Of a stretch of DNA of 58,904 nt, positions 8,845 to 17,032 are shown piece by piece (within the stretch, counting starts at the first letter, position 1; every line of letters begins with the position of its first letter). This DNA is from Candidatus Daviesbacteria bacterium. Its GTDB lineage: Bacteria > Patescibacteriota > Microgenomatia > Daviesbacterales > UBA10151. Position numbers and translations under genes: made by a program. Under the pieces are notes generated by a model. That model was given only the letters and a program-made list of their open reading frames with translations, was not told the origin of the DNA and ran no database searches. The stretch lies in assembly GCA_016183225.1 (NCBI GenBank), contig JACPEZ010000047.1, positions 1-58,904 on the forward strand, in the 5' to 3' direction.

Positions 8845-8872
8845 ATCGTAGCACTAAAATCCGGTAATGCAA
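8845..8872 (-). promoter_or_regulatory. Promoter of the epimerase-DUF4012 gene
   Basis: Read leftward: TTGCAT (8867-8872), a 16-base spacer, TACGAT (8845-8850), then six bases to GTG 8838. This predicts a leaderless transcript starting at the GTG. Confidence 0.5.
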
Positions 8873-8889
8873 GAGAGAGAAAGCGTATC

Positions 8890-9297
8890 TTAATAGATCC
8901 TGTCCAGGGCCTCATTGGCCAGCTTATCGGCCTTGAAATTTCGGGAGCGGGGAATGTGCCTGTAAAAAACCTCTCCTGTTTCCATTTCCAGTATTTTAAT
9001 TTGCTCAAAAAGAATTTTGAGATTTGGATTTTTGATTTTAAACCTTCCGGAAAGCTGTTCTACTACGAGTCTTGAGTCTGCAAAAAACTCAATCTCAAGC
9101 CTTTGGGGAAACTTTTTTTTTAGATACTTAAATACTTCCAAAACTGCTGTATATTCGGCCACATTATTAGTAGCCACTCCGATGTATCTGCCTTCTTCAT
9201 AAATCAGGTTTCCCTTTTCATCGGAAACAGTAAAACCGTAGCTTGCAGGACCGGGATTGCCGCGGGAAGCCCCATCTGTATAAATTATTAGTTTCAT
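8890..9297 (-). CDS. rnhA: Ribonuclease HI
   Basis: RNase HI cleaves the RNA strand of RNA-DNA hybrids. The N terminus MKLIIYTDGASRGNPGPASYG carries the first catalytic Asp (residue 8). The catalytic Glu is in NNVAEYTAV (residue 48), the next Asp in FADSRLVVEQL, and the last acidic position lies near FKADKLANEA. At 135 aa it has the normal length for the short ribonuclease-H-like proteins that lack the basic protrusion. The start codon overlaps the stop of the upstream flippase gene by four bases (ATGA), so the two are translationally coupled. Confidence 0.92.
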   Translation of the reverse strand: MKLIIYTDGASRGNPGPASYGFTVSDEKGNLIYEEGRYIGVATNNVAEYTAVLEVFKYLKKKFPQRLEIEFFADSRLVVEQLSGRFKIKNPNLKILFEQIKILEMETGEVFYRHIPRSRNFKADKLANEALDRIY

Positions 9298-10496
9298 CTC
9301 TTTAAGAGTATGCCCACCTGCATTATTAAAATCAAGTATTCGGAAATTACCGTAATCCAGGAAGCAGCGATATAGCCATATTGAGGAATAAATACCAGGT
9401 TAGCCGCAATGTTTACTGTTAGCCCTAAAGCATAAACGATTAACAATTTTTTGTACATTTTTTTAGCTACCATCACCCACATCAGCAGCGCGGACAAAAA
9501 GTAGGCAGGGAAGCCAAAAGACAAAATGCGGAGCGACTCCACAGATCCGGCAAAACCCGATCCGGTAATTAATTTAATAATTACAGGGGATAAGTAATAA
9601 GTGATAAGTAATATGAATAGAGACAAAAATAACAGGCCCAGAGGGGCCAGTTTGGAAGTTTTGCGCGCTTTAAGCATCATCGGGTAATAAGAGTTCATCA
9701 AAAAAGCAGGCAGCACCAAAACGGCCTGAAAAACCGAATAAGCCACATTGTAAATTCCAACTTCAGCCAAGCCTTTAAAAAAAGAGAGAATAAAAGCATC
9801 GGCCCTAAAATAGATGATATTTAAAAATAGGGTTGCTGCCAGAGGAAGACTGCCTTGAAATAAAGCAACCAGATATTTTTTGCTAAAAATGGGGGAGAGT
9901 TGTTTAATAATTCTTCTGACCAGGAGTAACAGCAGGCCGGTATAAATAAGCCACGATAAAACATAACCAACAGTCAATAAATACACAGGCGCGCGAACGC
10001 TTGACAAATAAAAAATCAATAACACCCCTGCCGGAGCAGACAGAAAAACAGGCCAGCTAGAATATTCGTATTTCAGATTAACTTGAATTAACGCTTGAGC
10101 GGTGAAAAACAGGCTGTTTAAAAAAATAGATAATGCGCCAACCAAAACAGCCAGTTTAAAATCAACCAGCCCGGGTGTAAAAATTAGCGGCAAGGCAGCT
10201 GCCAGAATTGTTAAAAATATTCCCCATAAAATCCTCACCCCCAGCAGTTTTCCCCATTCATTCCGTAACCTGTAACCTGTAACCTGTAACCTTCTTAAAA
10301 TATATCCGTTAAAACCAAAATCCGCTAAAACATAAAAAAAGGCCAGGTAAGTAAGGGCCAGAGTAAAATTTCCCACTCCGCCTTCACCATAAACGCGGGA
10401 AACTATTCCCAAAATAATAAACCCGCTGGAAGTGGTAACCGCTTTAAAAACCAGCTGCCATCCGGTCTGCTGGGTAATTTTAATAATTTTTTGCAC
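9294..10496 (-). CDS. Polysaccharide flippase (Wzx/MATE-like)
   Basis: This 400-aa integral membrane protein with about twelve hydrophobic helices resembles lipid-linked oligosaccharide flippases. The N terminus (TTSSGFIILGIVSRVYGEGGVGNFTLA) matches the first two helices of that family. It lies between an O-antigen-ligase-like gene and rnhA in one leftward operon, so export of a surface glycan precursor is likely. Two heptamer tracts lie inside the gene: 10265-10292 makes a basic loop (LQVTGYRLRNEWG) and 9589-9616 makes part of a membrane helix (ITYYLSPVI). Substrate unknown. Confidence 0.88.
   Translation of the reverse strand: MQKIIKITQQTGWQLVFKAVTTSSGFIILGIVSRVYGEGGVGNFTLALTYLAFFYVLADFGFNGYILRRLQVTGYRLRNEWGKLLGVRILWGIFLTILAAALPLIFTPGLVDFKLAVLVGALSIFLNSLFFTAQALIQVNLKYEYSSWPVFLSAPAGVLLIFYLSSVRAPVYLLTVGYVLSWLIYTGLLLLLVRRIIKQLSPIFSKKYLVALFQGSLPLAATLFLNIIYFRADAFILSFFKGLAEVGIYNVAYSVFQAVLVLPAFLMNSYYPMMLKARKTSKLAPLGLLFLSLFILLITYYLSPVIIKLITGSGFAGSVESLRILSFGFPAYFLSALLMWVMVAKKMYKKLLIVYALGLTVNIAANLVFIPQYGYIAASWITVISEYLILIMQVGILLKR
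9589..9616. repeat. Heptamer repeat inside flippase gene (gataagt/aataagt)
   Basis: Alternating gataagt and aataagt units, three clear copies plus a degenerate fourth, form part of a transmembrane helix of the flippase. Confidence 0.8.
10265..10292. repeat. Heptamer repeat inside flippase gene (gtaacct x4)
   Basis: Four perfect head-to-tail copies of gtaacct. Read on the coding strand they give a short basic loop between two early membrane helices. Confidence 0.9.
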
Positions 10497-10500
10497 CAGA

Positions 10501-11628
10501 TTATTCTAACTTACGAGTAGTAAAACTTAAACCCCAGACTAAAAAGAGTAATCTGTAACCCTGGGGTAGAGTTAAGAAATAGTGATCAAATAAACCCAGG
10601 AATAAAATAGTGAGTAGTGCATAGCGCCTGGCAAAACCAATTGGACTAATTAGTCCAATTAGACCAATTAGTCCAATTAGACCGGTTTCCGAAAGAGCCA
10701 AAAGAAATATATTATGAACAGGTTGCAAAAAACGGCTGGGACCGGCCACTAAATCTTCTTGAGCAGAAATAAAGTTATTCAAACCCACTCCCAAAACAGG
10801 ATTTTTTAAAAACAGCTGCCAGCTGCTTACTGATAGCTCCTCCCGCCGGAGTAAAGTTAACTCATCATAACTAAAAAGGGAGGAAAATCTGGTAAATAAA
10901 ATAGGAGAAAGCAAACCCGCTATTATTAAAAAAATAACTAATTTTTTTCGCAGTAATAAAAACGCTCCTGCCAAAATAGCTACTCTGGACATGGTCAGAA
11001 AAATTGTCAAACCGGAAACTATAAAAACCAGTCTTTGCCTTAGAATCAAAGATAAAACTAATAAGTATCCTGCCAAAACATTGGGATGGGGGAAAGTTCC
11101 ATATGGCCGCAAAAATTCCAGGCCGTAAAAATTAAACTTGGCAATGCCGGGAGTAGTCATGGTAAAAGTTCTCTCCCCCAAAATCCAAAGTCCTATTGTC
11201 CCCCCTTTGATAAATTGGGCTATGGCAAGGACAGACTCTCCCATAATTCCCAAAGAAAGAGGCAAAAAAATATTTTTGGGTTTTGCAGATGCTATATAAA
11301 CACCGAATAAACCAGCTGTGATATATTGTTCCAACCTGACTAAACCGGCACCAATATTATTGGCTCCAATCAGCGACAAAACTTGGGTCAGTAAAAAAAA
11401 CAACAATAAATTAAAAGCCGGTTTATTAATTTTAGGTTTTTGCCAAAGCCAGACCAAAATCAATAAAACAACCAGTAAATCCCAAAAATACAAGGTGGGG
11501 GCAAGATAATCTATTTTTAAAGAATAAATATGGGAAAAATCAGGCCAAAAATGACGACCTAATTGCGTGGGTAAAAAGAGCAGGGTTAAAAAGAGAAAAA
11601 CTCTCTCAATCCTTGCCAGTTTTGACAT
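10501..11628 (-). CDS. O-antigen ligase-like (Wzy/WaaL) membrane protein
   Basis: This 375-aa polytopic membrane protein of the O-antigen ligase/polymerase class has about eleven helices and a large loop containing LQPVHNIFLLALSETGLIG, which matches the family's conserved xPHNxxLxxxxExG region. It ends four bases before the flippase start. A 9-base repeat at 10636-10680 makes the unusual GLIGLIGLIGLI run right after the conserved motif. It probably polymerises or transfers glycans outside the membrane. The start ATG overlaps the khpB end by 23 bases. Confidence 0.82.
   Translation of the reverse strand: MSKLARIERVFLFLTLLFLPTQLGRHFWPDFSHIYSLKIDYLAPTLYFWDLLVVLLILVWLWQKPKINKPAFNLLLFFLLTQVLSLIGANNIGAGLVRLEQYITAGLFGVYIASAKPKNIFLPLSLGIMGESVLAIAQFIKGGTIGLWILGERTFTMTTPGIAKFNFYGLEFLRPYGTFPHPNVLAGYLLVLSLILRQRLVFIVSGLTIFLTMSRVAILAGAFLLLRKKLVIFLIIAGLLSPILFTRFSSLFSYDELTLLRREELSVSSWQLFLKNPVLGVGLNNFISAQEDLVAGPSRFLQPVHNIFLLALSETGLIGLIGLIGLISPIGFARRYALLTILFLGLFDHYFLTLPQGYRLLFLVWGLSFTTRKLE
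10636..10680. repeat. Nonamer repeat inside the O-antigen ligase-like gene
   Basis: Alternating aattagtcc and aattagacc units in about five tandem copies. The period of nine keeps the frame and yields a repeated Gly-Leu-Ile peptide in a membrane helix. Confidence 0.8.
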
Positions 11629-12130
11629 TTGATCCCTCGACTTCGCCCGCCTCTGGCGTGGCTTCGCTCGGGACAGGCTTTTGAGTTTTGAGTTTAATTA
11701 TTATGTGCCGGTCTCTGCCTTCTCCAACACTCTCGCTTTCCACCCCTTTAGTTTCCTGAACCACCATATGAACTATTCTTCTCTGCCAGGGGCTCATTGG
11801 TTCCAGTTCCAGCTCTTTCCCGCTGTCCAAAACCTGTTTTACCCAGGCTTTGGCGCTAGCGCTTAACTCTTCTTCTTTCTGCTTTCTCCATCCTCCCACA
11901 TCCAGAATGACTCTTTTATAGTCGCCTTCTGCCATCTTTCTGGAAACCATTTGATTGACAATAAGTTGCAACCCGTCCAAAGACTGGCCTCCCGAGCCGA
12001 TTAAACGGCCGGCATCTTTGGTTTCAATTAAAACATGGAGGCCGTTTTCATCCTCCTCAATTTCATAAGAACCCTCCAGGAGTAACAGCCCCAAAATGTT
12101 ATCTAAAACTTCGCTTAACTTTTCTTCCAT
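11606..12130 (-). CDS. khpB: KhpB/Jag RNA-binding protein (KH and R3H domains)
   Basis: KhpB is an RNA-binding regulator normally encoded next to yidC. The KH-type domain includes GRLIGSGGQSLDGLQLIVNQM with the GSGG loop at about residue 43. The R3H domain includes PWQRRIVHMVVQE at about residue 111. The N-terminal Jag domain found in Firmicutes is missing (174 aa). It overlaps the yidC stop by 16 bases. A low-complexity tail (SEATPEAGEVEGS) is encoded by a cgacttcgc-type insertion at 11634-11676, shared in style with the one at 6553. Confidence 0.9.
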   Translation of the reverse strand: MEEKLSEVLDNILGLLLLEGSYEIEEDENGLHVLIETKDAGRLIGSGGQSLDGLQLIVNQMVSRKMAEGDYKRVILDVGGWRKQKEEELSASAKAWVKQVLDSGKELELEPMSPWQRRIVHMVVQETKGVESESVGEGRDRHIIIKLKTQKPVPSEATPEAGEVEGSNVKTGKD

Positions 12131-12945
12131 AACCCCTCCAAACCTCCCCAGCCTGCCAGTTTATATTGCTGGATAATTCCCAGTACTGTATAGGTATTCC
12201 AGTAAATTGCCAGACCAACCGGAAACTGAAAGGCAAAATAGCCAATCATGATGGGCATCAGATAAACCATTTGCGACTGCACCTGACCCATGCTTTCTGC
12301 CATGCCTTCTTTTTCTTTTATTTCTTTGGGGCTTTCTCCGGCGTGGTGCTTGATTAACTTGGGCAAGGTCATTTTAGACTGGATAAAAGTCAGCGCGGCA
12401 GTAGCAACGGGGATTAAAAGCAGGGCCGGCCCGTATTTACCAAATTCCGAGGGCTTAACCCCTAAATTCAAACCGAAGAAATTAGGATCGGGCAAACCGG
12501 TTAAATGCATGGAGGGGAAATACAACAGCGAATTAACCCAGTCCAAATTGGCCTGGCCCGGCTGGCCGGGTAAAATATTAATAATGGCCTGATACAGCCC
12601 GATAAATACGGGAATCTGCAGAAGTGCCGGCAGACAACCCCCGGCCGGATTAACCCCGTGCTCTTTATAAAGAGCCATTTGGGCGCCGGCCAGCGCTTTT
12701 TTGTCGTCCTTGTGTTTTCTTTTCAGCTCATCCAGGTGGGGTTTTAAATCGCCCATCTTTTTGGTCATTTTAATCTGGGATGTCATCAGCGGCCAGACCA
12801 GCAGTCTGATGGCCACGGTTAAAATAATCAGGGCAAAGCCCAAGGCTCCCGGAATATGCAATGATTGCAAAAACTGGAAGGTGAGAAGTAAAAGATTAAT
12901 AATCGGCTGTATAAAGACGGCAATAAAAATATCCCCTATATTCAT
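12115..12945 (-). CDS. yidC: Membrane protein insertase YidC
   Basis: YidC inserts and folds membrane proteins, with or without SecYEG. The five-helix core is present, with a positively charged cytoplasmic hairpin (QIKMTKKMGDLKPHLDELKRKHKDD) and the typical GCLPALLQIPVFIGLYQAI helix. The large Gram-negative periplasmic domain is missing, as in Gram-positive and CPR versions. ATG 12945 overlaps the yidD stop (ATGA) and was chosen over an in-frame ATG at 12957. The order yidC-yidD-rnpA-rpmH is the classic origin-proximal arrangement. Confidence 0.93.
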   Translation of the reverse strand: MNIGDIFIAVFIQPIINLLLLTFQFLQSLHIPGALGFALIILTVAIRLLVWPLMTSQIKMTKKMGDLKPHLDELKRKHKDDKKALAGAQMALYKEHGVNPAGGCLPALLQIPVFIGLYQAIINILPGQPGQANLDWVNSLLYFPSMHLTGLPDPNFFGLNLGVKPSEFGKYGPALLLIPVATAALTFIQSKMTLPKLIKHHAGESPKEIKEKEGMAESMGQVQSQMVYLMPIMIGYFAFQFPVGLAIYWNTYTVLGIIQQYKLAGWGGLEGLWKKS

Positions 12946-13112
12946 CTGCAACTCCAAATTCTTTTAAGGCCCAAAGTTAACCCCCTGATTGCTCCCTCGT
13001 GCTCAATCATCCTTTTGGTATATTCGGAACAACTCACTTTATACTTGCAAAAGGCAAAATTTGATGAAAACAACTGGTAAAAATTTATTAGACTAATTAA
13101 TAATTTTTTCAT
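12942..13112 (-). CDS. yidD: Membrane protein insertion efficiency factor YidD
   Basis: This 56-aa protein is too short for most gene finders. The translation includes KVSCSEYTKRMIEHEGAIRG followed by TLGLKRIWSCR, the hallmark Cys/Ser-Tyr-Thr and L-x-x-K-R-I-x-x-C pattern of YidD (formerly DUF37). The usual early CRFxPTCS segment is reduced to CKYKVSCS. The ATG lies inside the last codons of rnpA and the TGA overlaps the yidC ATG, so the three genes are tightly coupled. It is a small membrane-associated protein that assists YidC. Confidence 0.88.
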   Translation of the reverse strand: MKKLLISLINFYQLFSSNFAFCKYKVSCSEYTKRMIEHEGAIRGLTLGLKRIWSCR

Positions 13113-13431
13113 GCTTTAGAGCTTGTTCCAAATCGAAAAGCACATCATTGGATTTTACACCAAGAATGGCCTGTTTGGGAAGAGCCACTATATTAACAGT
13201 AGCTGGTAGTTGGTAGTATATATTATGGAAAGCTTCAGCAGCTAATCTTTTTGCCCTATTTCTCTCTGTGGACTTCTTAAAAACCTTTGAAGAAACTGCT
13301 ATGCCTATTTTGGGCTGAAAATTTTCACCAAGCTTAATAAAAAGTTTTAAGTATTTTGTTTCCAGTTTCGACCCCGCAGCTACCCGTTTAAAATCCTTTT
13401 TTAAATTTAATCTTTTTTCCCGGGAAAGCAT
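13093..13431 (-). CDS. rnpA: Ribonuclease P protein component
   Basis: RnpA is the protein subunit of RNase P and helps the RNA bind pre-tRNA. The 112-aa product shows the conserved basic helix (STERNRAKRLAAEAF), a variant of the RNRxKRxxRE motif, and the early FKRVAAGSK/LKLFIKLGE strands. The ATG overlaps the rpmH stop by one base (TAATG). Its 3' end contains the yidD start. This position between rpmH and yidD is near-universal in bacteria. Confidence 0.93.
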   Translation of the reverse strand: MLSREKRLNLKKDFKRVAAGSKLETKYLKLFIKLGENFQPKIGIAVSSKVFKKSTERNRAKRLAAEAFHNIYYQLPATVNIVALPKQAILGVKSNDVLFDLEQALKHEKIIN

Positions 13432-13568
13432 TAAATCGTCAGTCTCTTTCTGCCGCGCGCTCTTCTTGCCTGCAAAACCCTTTGTCCGTCGTGAGTTCTG
13501 GATCTTTTTAAAAACCCGTGCTTTTTTATCCTTTTTAATTTTTTCGGCTGGTAAGTTCGCTTCGGCAT
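13431..13568 (-). CDS. rpmH: 50S ribosomal protein L34
   Basis: Forty-five residues starting MPKRTYQPKKLKRIKKHGFL and ending RARGRKRLTI, the unmistakable basic sequence of L34 (family length 44-46). It begins four bases after the stop of the aspartic-protease gene and ends in the rnpA start codon. Confidence 0.95.
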   Translation of the reverse strand: MPKRTYQPKKLKRIKKHGFLKRSRTHDGQRVLQARRARGRKRLTI

Positions 13569-13572
13569 ATAA

Positions 13573-13902
13573 TTACATCCTCAAATCAATCTTTGTTAAT
13601 CCCAACACTTCCAGAGTAAAAGCCCCCAAAAGTAAACTGTCGTCTTTTTCCCCAAATAATACCGGCGCTGCCGATTCTCTTCCTTCGAATTCGTACAATG
13701 CGTTTCCTACCCATCTTTTAATTATCCGCCCGTCAGCCAAAGAAAATTCTTCCTCCCAATTTGGTTTTATCCCTAATTTCTTAAGTATGTCCTCTGGCAC
13801 CACTGTGTAGGTTGCGCCGCTGTCAACTAAAAACCTACCGCTAAATTCACTGGCTGGTTTCTGGGGATTTTTTATTTTTAAAGCAACTTTAGTCATGCCC
13901 AT
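13573..13902 (-). CDS. Retropepsin-like aspartic protease family protein
   Basis: The 109-aa protein has the single-domain aspartic protease motif FLVDSGATYTVVP (catalytic Asp at about residue 28) and a C-terminal LLGAFTLEVLGL that matches the second conserved Gly motif of retropepsin-like folds. Such proteins are expected to act as homodimers. No signal peptide is visible, so it is probably cytoplasmic. It is the first gene of the leftward rpmH-rnpA-yidD-yidC operon, with its promoter immediately upstream and only about nine bases between the -10 box and ATG 13902. Substrate unknown. Confidence 0.78.
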   Translation of the reverse strand: MGMTKVALKIKNPQKPASEFSGRFLVDSGATYTVVPEDILKKLGIKPNWEEEFSLADGRIIKRWVGNALYEFEGRESAAPVLFGEKDDSLLLGAFTLEVLGLTKIDLRM

Positions 13903-13911
13903 TGTTATTTA

Positions 13912-13940
13912 ATTCTACACCCTTGGCTGTATTATGTAAA
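13912..13940 (-). promoter_or_regulatory. Promoter of the protease-rpmH-rnpA-yidD-yidC operon
   Basis: Read leftward: TTTACA (13935-13940), a 17-base spacer, TAGAAT (13912-13917), then nine bases to ATG 13902. A leaderless or near-leaderless mRNA is predicted. Confidence 0.6.
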
Positions 13941-13971
13941 GACTGATCTACTTATTTATAGTTTCTCCATA

Positions 13972-14018
13972 TTGCCAAGGAATTCTTTGTGGATTAGATT
14001 GTGGATAAGTTTTCCACA
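13972..14018 (+). promoter_or_regulatory. dnaA promoter overlapped by DnaA boxes
   Basis: TTGCCA (13972-13977), a 17-base spacer and TAGATT (13995-14000) form the likely promoter. DnaA-box sequences overlap it: TGTGGATTA (13988-13996, one mismatch), TGTGGATAA (14000-14008, perfect, reverse orientation) and TTTTCCACA (14010-14018, one mismatch). This suggests autoregulation by DnaA. Confidence 0.65.
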
Positions 14019-15338
14019 ATGGATAATTTAAGACTTTGGCATAAATTTTTAGAAACTATCAAACCAATGGTTGGGCCGGACAACCTTAAGGCATACTTTA
14101 TTAAAACCATCCTCAAATCCGTCAATGAAAATACTGTCACCCTAAACACCTCTTCCGCGTTTATCAAGGAAAGTATGGAGCAAAAATACCAGACTCTAAT
14201 TGAGGCTACTTTTGAGAAATTGCTGGGGAAAAAAGTGCAAATAGAATTTATTGTTAAGCAGATTAAAGATCAAATCCCGGAGGAGAATGGTTTTTTTAAG
14301 CCGCAAACCCAAGCCAGTATCTTAAATCAAAAGTATACTTTGGAAAATTTTGTGGTAGGGCCCACCAACAATGTGGCGTATGCCGCCGCCCAGGCAGTGG
14401 CAGCCAGTCCGGGCGCCTCGTATAATCCTTTGTTTATTTACGGCGGTACAGGCGTGGGCAAAACCCATCTGATGCTGGCAATTGGCAATGCCATTGCCAA
14501 AAAACATGCCGACTTCAAGGTCAACTACTGCTCTTCGGAAAAGTTCACCAATGATTATGTGGAAGCCTTGCAGACCAAACAGTTTGGCCTTTTCCGCAAC
14601 CGCTACCGGGGGACTAACGTGTTGCTGGTTGACGACATCCAGTTTTTTTCCGGGCGGGAAGGCACCCAGGAAGAATTCTTCCATACTTTTAACGAGCTCT
14701 CTTCCAAAAACTCCCAGATCGTCATCACTTCGGACAGACCGCCTTACGAGATCGCCAAGATGGAAGGTCGTCTTGCGTCCCGCTTTGCCGGAGGATTAAT
14801 GGTGGATATCCAGACCCCGGATTTTGATACCCGGGTGGCCATCTTAAAAAACAAGTGCAAAGAGCACAATTACTTTCTGGAGGAAGCCTGTCTGAATTTA
14901 ATTGCCGCATCTGTAGAAACAAATGCCAGAGACCTGGAAGGAAGGTTTATCCAAATAATCCAGTCCTTAAAAACCAAGGGAGAGGAGCCGACAGTGGAAA
15001 ATATCAGAAAATTGCTTGGTAAAAAGCAAGAGAGCTTAAAAAATCTTTCACCCAAACAGGTTATTAGCCTTTTTTGTGATTATTTCAGCGTTAAACAGGC
15101 AGATTTAATCGGCCCTAAAAGACAAAAAGGGCTGGTTTTGCCAAGACATTTAATCATGCACTTTCTGTCGGAAGAATTAAACTTAACTGTAGAAAAAATT
15201 GGAGAAATTTTAGGCGGCAGAGACCATACCACTGTCATGCACGGCAGAGATAAAATCAAAAAATTAATCTTAAGCAACAGGGAAATACAAAAAAATTATA
15301 TTGAAATAAAAAACAACTTATCCACACTTATCTCTTAG
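14019..15338 (+). CDS. dnaA: Chromosomal replication initiator DnaA
   Basis: DnaA binds DnaA boxes and opens the origin. The N-terminal domain I begins MDNLRLWHKFLE. The AAA+ domain has Walker A GGTGVGKTH and Walker B LLVDDIQFF. The C-terminal helix-turn-helix carries LGGRDHTTVMHG, the box-recognition signature. The open frame extends upstream to a GTG at 14001, but that codon lies inside a DnaA box and at or before the predicted transcription start, so ATG 14019 was chosen (439 aa, normal length). It sits at the divergence point of two gene sets and is followed by the origin. Confidence 0.97.
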   Translation: MDNLRLWHKFLETIKPMVGPDNLKAYFIKTILKSVNENTVTLNTSSAFIKESMEQKYQTLIEATFEKLLGKKVQIEFIVKQIKDQIPEENGFFKPQTQASILNQKYTLENFVVGPTNNVAYAAAQAVAASPGASYNPLFIYGGTGVGKTHLMLAIGNAIAKKHADFKVNYCSSEKFTNDYVEALQTKQFGLFRNRYRGTNVLLVDDIQFFSGREGTQEEFFHTFNELSSKNSQIVITSDRPPYEIAKMEGRLASRFAGGLMVDIQTPDFDTRVAILKNKCKEHNYFLEEACLNLIAASVETNARDLEGRFIQIIQSLKTKGEEPTVENIRKLLGKKQESLKNLSPKQVISLFCDYFSVKQADLIGPKRQKGLVLPRHLIMHFLSEELNLTVEKIGEILGGRDHTTVMHGRDKIKKLILSNREIQKNYIEIKNNLSTLIS

Positions 15339-15496
15339 TTATCCACAAAACTTTCCACTAAAGGCTCCCGGGTTGCTCACACGAAATTCTCCCAAAAATA
15401 AATTCAAAAACTTGCTTTTCCACTTATCCACACCACATATTAATATGACTACTATTATTAAAATAATATAGTATAATCTAATCCACTTGTGGATAA
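15318..15496 (+). other. Putative replication origin oriC
   Basis: Four perfect DnaA boxes lie between the end of dnaA and the next gene: TTATCCACA at 15318-15326, 15339-15347 and 15424-15432, and TGTGGATAA at 15488-15496. Imperfect copies (TTCCACT) lie near 15352 and 15416. A stretch at about 15433-15480 is nearly all A and T and could be the unwinding element. The flanking genes (dnaA, dnaN, rpmH-rnpA-yidC) are the classic origin neighbourhood. Confidence 0.85.
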
Positions 15497-15911
15497 CATT
15501 AACTGGTGGCTGTTTGGCATTATTACCCTATTTTTAATAATCGCGTATCTTTTGGGGAGACTTCACAGTAAAAGTATTGAAATACCCGATGATCTTCCGG
15601 CTAAAATACTGCAGGCAATTCAGGGATCAATTAATCCCCGGCAGGGTAAAATGGCCGAGTTGTTAACTTATGCCGAACTGCGCTATGATTACGACCGGAT
15701 TATTCCTTTGGGCTGGCCGATTGATTTTATCGGCATTAAAAATAATCAGCAGATTGATTTTATTGAAGTTAAGTCCGGCGCAGCTGCCCTCTTGACAGAA
15801 GAGGAAAAACACATTAAAAACCTAATTACAACAGGAAGGGTTCATTTTAGGTTAATCAAGATTACCGAAGAAGAGATACATAAATTTGTTTCTGCCAGAA
15901 AGGAAGAATGA
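15489..15911 (+). CDS. COG4741-type predicted endonuclease (Holliday junction resolvase-related)
   Basis: This 140-aa protein has one N-terminal transmembrane helix (about residues 4-22) and a small PD-(D/E)xK-like nuclease domain. GWPIDFIG (Asp about residue 78) and IDFIEVKSG (Glu-x-Lys, about residues 91-95) match the predicted secreted endonucleases related to archaeal Holliday junction resolvases. The GTG start at 15489 lies in the last DnaA box and about 11 bases behind a TATAAT (15472-15477). No other start retains the helix. It overlaps dnaN by four bases. Its substrate and cellular side are not known. Confidence 0.72.
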   Translation: MDNINWWLFGIITLFLIIAYLLGRLHSKSIEIPDDLPAKILQAIQGSINPRQGKMAELLTYAELRYDYDRIIPLGWPIDFIGIKNNQQIDFIEVKSGAAALLTEEEKHIKNLITTGRVHFRLIKITEEEIHKFVSARKEE

Positions 15912-17032
15912 AGTTTTCTATTTTACAACAGGATTTGCTGCCTGCTTTGCAGGCTGCCGCCCGCAGCGCCGGGGCAAGAACCAGTTTGCCGGTTTTGGAA
16001 AATATACTTTTATCGCTGGAGGGGGAGAATTTGAAAATTGCCGCCACCAATCTGGAAATCGGCGTAATGAAGTTTATTGCTGTTAAAAAGACCTCACCCG
16101 GCGAGCTGACAATTCCGGCCAAGTTACTGCTGGAGGTGGTGGCCGGTTTGGGGCCGGTTGAAGTGGAACTGGAATCAAACAATGAAATTTTAACTGTAGC
16201 AAGCGGCAGGTTTAAAGCCACCTTAAACGGCATTGCCGCGGCCGAGTTTCCGGCCATACCTTTGGGGGACGGTAAAGGCATCAATCTTCCCAAAGAAGTA
16301 TTGCTGGGCTGCGGGCAAATTCTTTTTGCCGCGGCAGTGGATGAGGGACGGCCGGTTTTAACCGGAGTTTTAACAGAGATTAAAGAGGAAAAAATCGATT
16401 TTGTGGCCACAGACGGTTTCCGCCTGGCCCACAGACAAGTAAAGCTTGCCCTGAGCGATGGTGAGCGAAGTCGAACCAGAGCCGAAGGGTTTAAAAGCCT
16501 GATCCCGAGAAGAACGTTTGAGGAGCTGCTGCGGGTTATTGGCGAGGACGAGGCAGAAACCGTTAGCATTTCCCCTTCGCAAAATCAAAACCAGATTGTT
16601 TTTTCCGTTGGCAAAACAGTGGTTTCCTCAAGATTGATTGAAGGGTCTTTTCCCGCCTGGGAAAAAATAATCCCCGGTCAAATTGTGACCCGGGCCCTGG
16701 TGGATAAAGAAGAGCTGGTCAGAGCTTTAAAGCTGGCAGCGGTGTTTGGCAGAAACGAGGCCAATATTGTGGTTTTAAGCTCCGGGGAAAATAAACTGAC
16801 TCTGGCTTCGTCGGTTAAGGAAATAGGCAGCCAGGAAAATGAGGTAGAGGCTCAAATTGAAGGGGACAGTTTGCAGGTTGCTTTTAACACCAGATTTTTA
16901 CAGGATGCTGTTTCCGCCTCACCCGCCAGCCAGCTGATGATTGAATTTTCAGGGGTGCTGCAGCCGGCTTTAATCAAACCAATGGGGGAAGAAGGCTTGG
17001 AATATATTGTGATGCCGGTTCGCCTGTCCTAA
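15908..17032 (+). CDS. dnaN: DNA polymerase III sliding clamp (beta subunit)
   Basis: DnaN forms the ring that tethers the replicative polymerase. The protein begins MKFSILQQDLLPALQAAARS and ends LEYIVMPVRLS, matching the family's typical start and its terminal VMPMRL. At 374 aa it has standard length and three clamp domains. A 14-base word, tgagcgaagtcgaa (16462-16475), makes a small extra loop (DGERSRTRAEGFK) in domain 2, and its reverse complement occurs at 32345-32358. The gene overlaps the preceding endonuclease gene (ATGA) and the convergent Ig-like gene by four bases. Confidence 0.96.
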   Translation: MKFSILQQDLLPALQAAARSAGARTSLPVLENILLSLEGENLKIAATNLEIGVMKFIAVKKTSPGELTIPAKLLLEVVAGLGPVEVELESNNEILTVASGRFKATLNGIAAAEFPAIPLGDGKGINLPKEVLLGCGQILFAAAVDEGRPVLTGVLTEIKEEKIDFVATDGFRLAHRQVKLALSDGERSRTRAEGFKSLIPRRTFEELLRVIGEDEAETVSISPSQNQNQIVFSVGKTVVSSRLIEGSFPAWEKIIPGQIVTRALVDKEELVRALKLAAVFGRNEANIVVLSSGENKLTLASSVKEIGSQENEVEAQIEGDSLQVAFNTRFLQDAVSASPASQLMIEFSGVLQPALIKPMGEEGLEYIVMPVRLS

